Part shown: in pieces, positions 58,022-64,000 of the stretch
Layout: every line of letters starts with the position of its first letter
How positions within the stretch are numbered: position 1 is the stretch's first letter
Assembly (NCBI RefSeq): GCF_019468465.1
Contig: NZ_CP080519.1
Coordinates: 2,247,001-2,311,000 of the forward strand
Reading direction: 5' to 3'
Length of the DNA stretch: 64,000 bases
DNA from: Amycolatopsis sp. DSM 110486
GTDB taxonomy: Bacteria > Actinomycetota > Actinomycetes > Mycobacteriales > Pseudonocardiaceae
Notes under the pieces: generated by a model
Told to the model about the DNA's origin: nothing
The model's database searches: none
What the model saw: the letters and a program-made list of their open reading frames with translations, nothing else
Made by a program: the position numbers and the translations under genes

Positions 58022-59584
58022 GTGCGGTTGATCGACTACCTCGACAAGGGCGCCTCGCTGGGCGCTTCGGCGCCGTGCTTGACCTACGGCGACCCGGCAC
58101 AAGAGACGGCCTCACTGAGCTACGGCGAGGTCCAGGAGCTGTCCTGGCGGGTCGCGCGGGCGCTGGCGCGCTCGGGCGTGCGGCCGGGCGACAAGGTCGC
58201 GATCCTCTCGGGGAACGACCCGGTTTCGTTCGGCTGCGTCTTCGGCATCAGCCGCGCAGGGGCGGTCTGGTGCCCGGTCAACCCGCGCAACGAGGCGGCG
58301 GAGAACAGGGAGCTGCTCGACCTGTTCGACTGCACGTGCTTGCTGGTGCAGTCTTCGTTCGCATCGCTCGTCTCCCGCATCCTGCCGGACCTCCCGGCGG
58401 TGAAAACGGTGGTGTGCCTGGACGGTTCGATGCCGGGCGCGGTGTCGTTGACGGGCGCGGTGTCGTTGACGGAGTGGCTCGACGGGCTCGAATCGTCACC
58501 GTTCGATGTGGTGCCGCCCGACGACGTGGCCATGCTCGTCGGCACGGGCGGCACCACCGGCCGGCCGAAGGGCGTGGTGCTGACCGGGCACAACGTCGAG
58601 ACGATGTCGGCGCTCACGCTCATGAGCTACCCGTTCTCGCCGCGGCCACGGTATCTCGCGCTGGCGCCGCTGACGCACGCGGCCGGTGTGCTGTGTTTCC
58701 CGGTGCTGACGCTGGGCGGCGAGATCGTCGTGATGCCGAAGCCGGACCTGGGCGAGTTCCTGGCTCTGGTGCACCGGCACCGCATCACGCACACGTTCCT
58801 GCCGCCGACGCTGATCTACCTCCTCCTGGACCACCCCGATCTGTCCACAACGGACTTCAGCTCGATGGAATGCCTGTGGTACGGGGCCGCTCCGATGTCG
58901 GCGGCGCGGCTCGAAGAGGCGATCACGCGCATCGGCCCGGTGCTGGGCCAGCTCTTCGGCCAGAGCGAAGCACCGATGATGATCTCGACGATGGCGCCGG
59001 CCGAGCACTTCCACGCCGACGGATCCCTCGCCCGCGAACGCTTCACGTCCGCGGGCAGGCCCACACCGCTCACGCGCGTGGCCATCATGTCCGACAACGG
59101 GTCCCTGCTGCCGTCCGGCGCGCGCGGCGAGATCGTGGTGCGCGGGCCGCTCGTGATGCCGGGCTACTACAAAAACCCTGCCGCGACCGAGGACGTCAGC
59201 CGCTACGGCTGGCACCACACCGGCGACATCGGCTACCTCGACGACGAGGGGTACCTCCACATCGTCGACCGCGCCAAGGACATGATCATCACGGGCGGTT
59301 TCAACGTGTACTCCGCCGAAGTCGAACAGGCCCTGATGACACACCCGGCCGTGCAGGACTGCGCCGTGGTCGGGCTGCCGCACGAGAAGTGGGGCGAACA
59401 GGTCACCGCGGTCGTCCAGCTCCACAGAGGACGGTCGGTGTCCGAGGACGAGCTCCGCGCCGTCGTGAAGGAGCTCCTGGGCAGCGTCAAAACTCCCAAG
59501 GTCGTCCGGATCTGGCCCGACCTCCCGCGGTCGAAGGTGGGCAAAGTGCTGAAGACGGACGTCAAGGCCCAGCTGCTCCGCTGA
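58022..59584 (+). CDS. AMP-dependent acyl-CoA synthetase/ligase
   Basis: A 520-residue adenylating enzyme. The P-loop-like core is VGTGGTTGRPKG (about 172-183), the A5-type motif is FGQSEAPMMI, A7/A8 includes HHTGDIGYLDDEGYLHIVDR, and the C-terminal Lys lies in PRSKVGKVLKTD. Likely activates a fatty or cyclic carboxylic acid for the SDR and reductase encoded upstream (17-bp gap). An 18-bp exact tandem duplication (58435-58470) doubles GAVSLT at about residues 139-150, in a surface loop before the nucleotide motif. Confidence 0.88.
   Translation: MRLIDYLDKGASLGASAPCLTYGDPAQETASLSYGEVQELSWRVARALARSGVRPGDKVAILSGNDPVSFGCVFGISRAGAVWCPVNPRNEAAENRELLDLFDCTCLLVQSSFASLVSRILPDLPAVKTVVCLDGSMPGAVSLTGAVSLTEWLDGLESSPFDVVPPDDVAMLVGTGGTTGRPKGVVLTGHNVETMSALTLMSYPFSPRPRYLALAPLTHAAGVLCFPVLTLGGEIVVMPKPDLGEFLALVHRHRITHTFLPPTLIYLLLDHPDLSTTDFSSMECLWYGAAPMSAARLEEAITRIGPVLGQLFGQSEAPMMISTMAPAEHFHADGSLARERFTSAGRPTPLTRVAIMSDNGSLLPSGARGEIVVRGPLVMPGYYKNPAATEDVSRYGWHHTGDIGYLDDEGYLHIVDRAKDMIITGGFNVYSAEVEQALMTHPAVQDCAVVGLPHEKWGEQVTAVVQLHRGRSVSEDELRAVVKELLGSVKTPKVVRIWPDLPRSKVGKVLKTDVKAQLLR
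58435..58470 (+). repeat. 18-bp exact tandem duplication inside the ligase gene
   Basis: GGGCGCGGTGTCGTTGAC is present twice in direct succession (58435-58452 and 58453-58470), in frame, encoding GAVSLT twice. Confidence 0.9.
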
Positions 59585-59603
59585 GCGGCACCCCACCGGA
59601 CGG

Positions 59604-59644
59604 ATCGCCGTCGCGAGGAGACCCCGTGTCCTCGCGGCGGCGAT
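59604..59644 (+). terminator. Terminator after the acyl ligase
   Basis: ATCGCCGTCGCGAGGA (59604-59619) and TCCTCGCGGCGGCGAT (59629-59644) form a 16-bp stem with one G-T wobble and a 9-nt loop, then TTC. Confidence 0.65.
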
Positions 59645-59857
59645 TTCACGTGCCCGCGTGAACACTCTGCGCCGGCCCCGCGAGCGAACCGCGAATAATC
59701 ACCGGCACAGACCTTTGTCCGGTCTTGTCCACTCCCGTTACGACATCGAAAACGCCCCCCGGCCGAGGCCGGAAACGGGGCCGCTACCGTTGGCATTTCG
59801 AGCACCGGACGGCGTCGGGCCCCGGGATGCCGGAGAAACTGCAGAAAAGGAGCCCTG

Positions 59858-61336
59858 ATGCGTCGCACCAAGGCCTCCGGTCCGCTGCGCGCGGCCCAAG
59901 TCGTGCTCGTGGTCGTGTCCCTGCTCGTGCTGGGCGGCACCGGTTACGCGTGGTCGACCCTGCAGTCACTCACCGACGGCCTGACCAGGGCCGATGTGAT
60001 CACCGGCACCGACCAGCCGCCGCTGGGCGAGCAGAACATCCTCATGGTCGGCCTCGACACGCGCACCGACGCGCAGGGCAATCCGCTGCCCGCCGACGTG
60101 CTCTCGCAGCTGCACGCGGGCGGCGCGGACGACGGTGGCGACACGACCGACACCATGATCGTCATCCACATCCCCGCGGGTGGCGGCCAGGCGACCGCGA
60201 TCTCCATCCCGCGCGACTCCTACGTGAAGATCGCCGGCGACTACGGCAAGCACAAAATCAACTCCGCGTATACCTACGGGCTCGTCGCGGAGAAGAACAA
60301 GCTGGTCGCGCAGGGTGTGTCCGGCAACCAGCTGGAGACGGACTCCGCGCAGGCCGGCGCCAAGACGGCGATCGACACCGTGCAGCAGTTCACCGGGCTC
60401 ACGATCACGCACTACGCGGCGGTGAACCTCGCCGGCTTCTACTACCTGAGCGAGGCCGTCGGCGGCGTGCCGGTGTGCCTGAGCAAGGCCGTGCACGACT
60501 CGTACTCGGGCGCGAACTTCGCGGCGGGCCCTCAGAGCGTCGGCGGGGCGAAGGCGCTGCAGTTCGTGCGCCAGCGCCACGGGCTGCCCAACGGCGACCT
60601 CGACCGCATCAAACGCCAGCAGGTGTTCATGGCGAGCATGGCCAAGACGATCCTGTCGGCCGGCACGCTCGCCGACCCGGGCAAGCTGGACAACCTGATC
60701 ACGGCCGTGAAGAAGGCCGTGGTGGTCGACTCCGGCTGGGACATCGTCGGCTTCGCGCAGCAGCTGCACGGGATGAGCGCGGGCGCGCTCAAGTTCGTCA
60801 CCGTGCCGGTCGTGAACATCTCGCTCAAGACGCCGTCGGACGGCGACGCGGTGGAGGTGGATCCCGACCAGGTGCAGCAGTTCGTGCACCAGCAGCTGGG
60901 CACGCCGGCGGCCTCGTCGAACGCACCCGCCTCGCCGGGCGACTCGAGCCTGAGCCAGTACACCGTGGACGTGCGCAACGCGTCGGACACCAGCGGCCTG
61001 GCCGCGAGCGTGGCCGACAAGCTCGCCGCCGCCGGGTACACCAAGGGCACGGTGGCCAACGCGACCACGCGCAAGATGTCGATCGTCTTCTACGGCCACA
61101 GCCAGAAGACCGAGGCGACACAGATCGCGAAGACGCTCGGCGGGATCGCCGTGAGCCCCGACACCTCGCTGGACAACGACCACTTCCGCGTGTTCCTGGG
61201 CAAGGACTACGAGGACTCCAGCGGCTCGTCGAGCACCGGCGGCGCGCCGCAGGTGCACCCGGCGGCGTATGTGAGCCCCGCGCCCGCGCAGACCCCGCCG
61301 CCGATCACCGGCGACGGCGTCCCCTGCGTGAACTGA
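59858..61336 (+). CDS. LytR-CpsA-Psr (LCP) family cell-wall ligase with LytR_C domain
   Basis: The protein has 492 residues: one N-terminal membrane helix (about 13-35), an LCP domain (about 58-320) and a LytR_C domain (about 365-450, YTVDVRNASDTSGLAASVAD). LCP signatures are LMVGLDTR, TDTMIVIHI, ISIPRDSYV and the Arg-rich VRQRHGLPNGDLDRIKRQQ. LCP enzymes transfer lipid-linked glycopolymers (arabinogalactan, teichoic-type) onto peptidoglycan at the outer membrane face. GGAG is 5 nt before the ATG. A Pro-rich tail follows. Monocistronic in appearance. Confidence 0.9.
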   Translation: MRRTKASGPLRAAQVVLVVVSLLVLGGTGYAWSTLQSLTDGLTRADVITGTDQPPLGEQNILMVGLDTRTDAQGNPLPADVLSQLHAGGADDGGDTTDTMIVIHIPAGGGQATAISIPRDSYVKIAGDYGKHKINSAYTYGLVAEKNKLVAQGVSGNQLETDSAQAGAKTAIDTVQQFTGLTITHYAAVNLAGFYYLSEAVGGVPVCLSKAVHDSYSGANFAAGPQSVGGAKALQFVRQRHGLPNGDLDRIKRQQVFMASMAKTILSAGTLADPGKLDNLITAVKKAVVVDSGWDIVGFAQQLHGMSAGALKFVTVPVVNISLKTPSDGDAVEVDPDQVQQFVHQQLGTPAASSNAPASPGDSSLSQYTVDVRNASDTSGLAASVADKLAAAGYTKGTVANATTRKMSIVFYGHSQKTEATQIAKTLGGIAVSPDTSLDNDHFRVFLGKDYEDSSGSSSTGGAPQVHPAAYVSPAPAQTPPPITGDGVPCVN

Positions 61337-61470
61337 GTCCTTTTCATCCCGATAAATCGTTTTTGGGCATTCTGCGAATTCGCTTTTACTTCGTGCGCTT
61401 CGGTAACGCTCACTCCGCGGTTTCGGACTGAGCGAGTGAACCGAAACGACGGCGAAAAGGGTTTCCCGCC

Positions 61471-62325
61471 ATGTCCGAAAGACAGAAACCGGCCAACTTC
61501 CGGAACCTGCTGAACCACGTTTCCGTGGCCAACGCGAAAAGGGTGGCCGCGAGTGCCGAAGAGCTCGCGCAGCGTGTACTCGCGACCGTCGGCGCCCGTC
61601 AGCCGGAATCCCGGATCTCCGCCGATTCGCAGACGTACTGGCGCCGGCCGAGCGGGGATCGCTGGCAGGCCAACGCACATTGGCGCGACGCGTCCGTGTT
61701 CCAGGGCAGCGACCTGTGGTCGCGCCTCGGCCGCGAGCACCTCGACCTGTTCGACGCGGGCGCCCGGATGGCGAGCTTCACCGGCCCGTGGCACCGCGTT
61801 CTGGAATGGGGCTGCGGTGGTGGCGCGAATGCGATCCACTTCGCTCCGCGCGCGGAAGAATTCATCGGCATCGACATCGCGGCGGAAACGTTGCACGAAT
61901 GCGAACGCCAAGTGAAAGCCGCGTGTGACACGCCGTTCCTGCCGGTCGCGATCGACGTCGCGAAACCGGAAGAAGCACTCGACGCCGTCGGCGGGTTGGT
62001 CGACGTCTTCTTCTCCTGCTACGTCTTCGAGCTCATCCCCACCCCGGAGTACGGCGAACGGCTGCTGCGCATCGCCCGGCAGCTGCTGACTCCCGACGGC
62101 CTGGCGATGATCCAGATCAAGTACGACCCCGGTTCGTGGCGCACCGGACCCCGTCGCCGCGCCTACCGCAACGGGCTGGCCGGAATGACCACGTACGGCA
62201 TCGACGCGTTCTGGCAGACCGCCACCCGCTGCGGCCTGCAGCCGCTCGCCGTCCACCTGGTCCCGAAGAACGACTTGGACGAGCGCTACGCGTACTTCTT
62301 CCTGCGCAACGGAAGTCCCTCCTGA
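61471..62325 (+). CDS. SAM-dependent methyltransferase
   Basis: A 284-residue class I methyltransferase with motif I VLEWGCGGGANAI, motif II FIGIDIAAETLHEC and a later ELIPTPEYGERLL helix. An N-terminal extension of about 100 residues precedes the Rossmann core. The substrate is unknown. It stands between the LCP gene and a carboxylic acid reductase without obvious co-transcription (a gap of over 130 bp on both sides). Confidence 0.85.
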   Translation: MSERQKPANFRNLLNHVSVANAKRVAASAEELAQRVLATVGARQPESRISADSQTYWRRPSGDRWQANAHWRDASVFQGSDLWSRLGREHLDLFDAGARMASFTGPWHRVLEWGCGGGANAIHFAPRAEEFIGIDIAAETLHECERQVKAACDTPFLPVAIDVAKPEEALDAVGGLVDVFFSCYVFELIPTPEYGERLLRIARQLLTPDGLAMIQIKYDPGSWRTGPRRRAYRNGLAGMTTYGIDAFWQTATRCGLQPLAVHLVPKNDLDERYAYFFLRNGSPS

Positions 62326-62463
62326 TCCGATTTGCGCAGTTCGTCCGTTTCAGTGAATCGGACCCCTGTTGCCCACTGACCGTTTCCCTACCAGGCGTGA
62401 TCAAGCCGGCACAACGCGTTCATGATCACAAACACGAGCAGGTGTTCGGCCGACCACGATCAG

Positions 62464-62469
62464 TAAACT
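62464..62469 (+). promoter_or_regulatory. -10-like box before the carboxylic acid reductase gene
   Basis: TAAACT lies about 80 bp before the start. No good -35 box is visible. Confidence 0.35.
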
Positions 62470-62549
62470 TAGGGGACGCAAACAACTAGCCCAAAAGGAG
62501 CCGACGGCGCCTCCCGCTGGACGAACGCCGACCCAGGGAGGGCTGAGCA

Positions 62550-64000
62550 TTGGCGACCCCGCCGACCGAGATCACCAGTACCGAGCACCGCGTCGAGCAG
62601 CTGCTGGCAGCTGAGCCGCAGCTGCGGGACGCCGCCCCCGACGCCGGCATCGCCGAGGCGATCCGACGACCGGGGTTGTCGTTGGTGGAGCTGATCGAAA
62701 CGGTGATGACGGGGTACGCCGACCGCGCCGCCTTCGCCGAACGGGCCACGGAGGCGGTGACCGACCCGGCGACGGGCCGCACCACGCGCCGGCTGCTGCC
62801 GCGGTTCGACACGGTGACCTACCGCGAAGCGTGGCAGCGCGCGTGCGCCATCGCGGGCGAGTGGACCCACCACGCCGAAGCTTCCGTGGCGGCCGGTGAT
62901 TTCGTGGCCACGCTCGGCTTCACGAGCACCGAGTACGCGATCATCGACCTCGCCTGCGTCCGCGCCGGCGTGGTGTCCGTGCCGCTGCAGGCGGGCGCGA
63001 CGGCGGGCACGCTCAAGCCGATCGTCACCGAGACCGCGCCGAAGCTGCTCGCGTCCAATGTGGACAGCCTCGGGACCGCCGTGGACCTCGTGCTCGACAG
63101 CACGACCGTGCGACGCCTGGTGGTGTTCGACTACCACCCCGAGGTCGACGCCGAGCGCGAGAAGTTCGAGGCCGCCGAGGCGCGGCTCGCCTCGGCCGAC
63201 AGCCCGATCGTCGTCGAGCCGCTGAGCGCGGTGCTCGAACGCGGCGCCACCGCGGCGCCCGCGCCGATGTCCGGCGCGGACCCGGACCGCCTGTCGCTGC
63301 TCATCTACACCTCCGGCAGCACCGGCACGCCCAAGGGCGCGATGTACACCGACCGGCTCATCGCGAACCTGTGGCACGAGTTCTTCCCCGAACGGCCCCC
63401 GTTCCCCTTGGTGGACCTCAACTTCATGCCGCTGAGCCACGTGATGGGCCGCGCCATGCTCGTCTCCACCCTGGCCGACGGCGGTACCGTCCACTTCGCC
63501 GCGAAGAGCGACCTGTCCACCTTGTTCGAGGACATCTCGCTGACGCGCCCCACCGAGATCGTGATGGTGCCGCGGATCTGCGACATGATCTTCCACCACT
63601 ACCAGAGCGAGCTCGACCGTCGCGCGCTCGGCGCCGGTTACTCAGCCGAGCTGGAAGCCGAGGTCAAGCTCGACCTGCGCACGAGCTTCCTGGGCGGGCG
63701 GATGGTCTGGGCCGGCTCCGGTTCCGCGCCCCTGTCGGGCGAGATGCGGGCCTTCATCGAGTCGGTGTTCGGTCTCGAGCTGCACGACGGTTACGGATCC
63801 ACCGAGGCCGGCATCGTGCTGTTCGACCACAAGCCGACCCGCCCGCCGGTGCTCGACTACAAGCTCGACGACGTCCCGGAGCTCGGCTACTTCTCCACGG
63901 ATTCCCCGCACCCGCGCGGAGAGCTGCTGGTCAAAGCGACCAGTTTGGTGCCGGGCTACTACAAGCGCCCCGACGCCACGGCCGAGGTGTTCGACGAGGA
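62550..64000 (+). CDS. car: Carboxylic acid reductase, N-terminal adenylation part (cut by window end)
   Basis: The frame is open from a TTG at 62550 (GGGAGGG 7 nt upstream) to the end of the window, about 483 residues. It matches the adenylation domain of carboxylic acid reductases: IYTSGSTGTPKGAMYT (about 253-268), NFMPLSHVMGR, GYGSTEAG and ELLVKATSLVPGYYKRPDAT. Complete enzymes have about 1170 residues and go on with a phosphopantetheine carrier and a thioester reductase domain, which lie beyond the window. They reduce carboxylic acids to aldehydes with ATP and NADPH and need a phosphopantetheinyl transferase. Confidence 0.9.
   Translation, partial: MATPPTEITSTEHRVEQLLAAEPQLRDAAPDAGIAEAIRRPGLSLVELIETVMTGYADRAAFAERATEAVTDPATGRTTRRLLPRFDTVTYREAWQRACAIAGEWTHHAEASVAAGDFVATLGFTSTEYAIIDLACVRAGVVSVPLQAGATAGTLKPIVTETAPKLLASNVDSLGTAVDLVLDSTTVRRLVVFDYHPEVDAEREKFEAAEARLASADSPIVVEPLSAVLERGATAAPAPMSGADPDRLSLLIYTSGSTGTPKGAMYTDRLIANLWHEFFPERPPFPLVDLNFMPLSHVMGRAMLVSTLADGGTVHFAAKSDLSTLFEDISLTRPTEIVMVPRICDMIFHHYQSELDRRALGAGYSAELEAEVKLDLRTSFLGGRMVWAGSGSAPLSGEMRAFIESVFGLELHDGYGSTEAGIVLFDHKPTRPPVLDYKLDDVPELGYFSTDSPHPRGELLVKATSLVPGYYKRPDATAEVFDE

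Noticed and set aside
1..64000. tRNA, rRNA or other structured RNA genes
   Set aside because: I found no tRNA-like CCA ends with cloverleaf pattern, no rRNA stretch and no riboswitch signature by eye; a covariance-model search would be needed to exclude small RNAs.

Overview
The window is high-GC actinobacterial DNA. GTG and TTG starts are frequent, several genes look leaderless (a TANNNT box 6-8 nt before the start codon), and stop/start overlaps of the ATGA, GTGA and TGATG type are common. The gene set (DivIVA-like coiled coil, WXG100 pair, class F sortase, LytR-CpsA-Psr protein, AcrA1-like acyl reductase, carboxylic acid reductase, SARP/AfsR-type regulators, CebR-type cellobiose locus) fits a Pseudonocardiaceae-type organism, most like Amycolatopsis. 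That placement is an inference from content, since no rRNA or housekeeping marker lies in the window.

Layout. 1-6.4 kb: surface protein with its class F sortase, a two-domain acyl-CoA reductase, and a DivIVA-like protein. 6.3-9.6 kb: a non-coding 32-bp tandem repeat, an amidase, and an SDR divergent from a TetR with a 20-bp palindromic operator. 9.7-18.6 kb: orphan LuxR-type regulator, WXG100 pair, and two tandem giant SARP-ATPase regulators. 18.6-23.6 kb: a beta-glucoside uptake and hydrolysis operon headed by a second LuxR-type regulator. 23.8-25.9 kb: GH3 lipoprotein and an aldo-keto reductase. 25.9-31.4 kb: a four-gene overlapping operon with an Hsp70-like chaperone, a GrpE-like exchange factor, a membrane protein with a J-like N-terminus and a TPR/OmpA-like membrane protein. 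31.5-32.5 kb: a scar joining two gene remnants through a palindromic element. 32.5-38.3 kb: cebR-cebEFG-bglC with two CebR operators. 38.3-40 kb: a secreted GH18 chitinase with a DasR-like site. 40.1-42.4 kb: small proteins, MOSC and cupin genes. 42.7-46.9 kb: a nucleoside-phosphorylase-fold protein and a large membrane protein that share a terminal motif, next to an NrtR-type Nudix regulator. 46.9-53.3 kb: membrane and secreted proteins, an M15 peptidase, an MFS exporter with ArsR and MarR regulators, and a serine protease. 53.3-55.1 kb: encapsulin with its DyP peroxidase cargo. 55.3-59.6 kb: TetR and a lipid-type operon. 59.9-64 kb: LCP protein, methyltransferase, and the start of a carboxylic acid reductase cut by the window end.

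Main themes. Two complete sugar-uptake loci (binding protein, two permeases, GH1; no ATPase, so a shared MsiK-type ATPase elsewhere is likely) plus a chitinase and a GH3 enzyme show polysaccharide use with two regulatory inputs. Acyl activation and reduction recur (AcrA1-like, AMP ligase, CAR). The best candidates for an undescribed system are (i) the nucleosidase/membrane-protein pair with the shared DNAxVxQQIG motif, flanked by a Nudix sensor with candidate operators, which resembles a bacterial conflict (defence) module, and (ii) the compact membrane-linked Hsp70 cassette.
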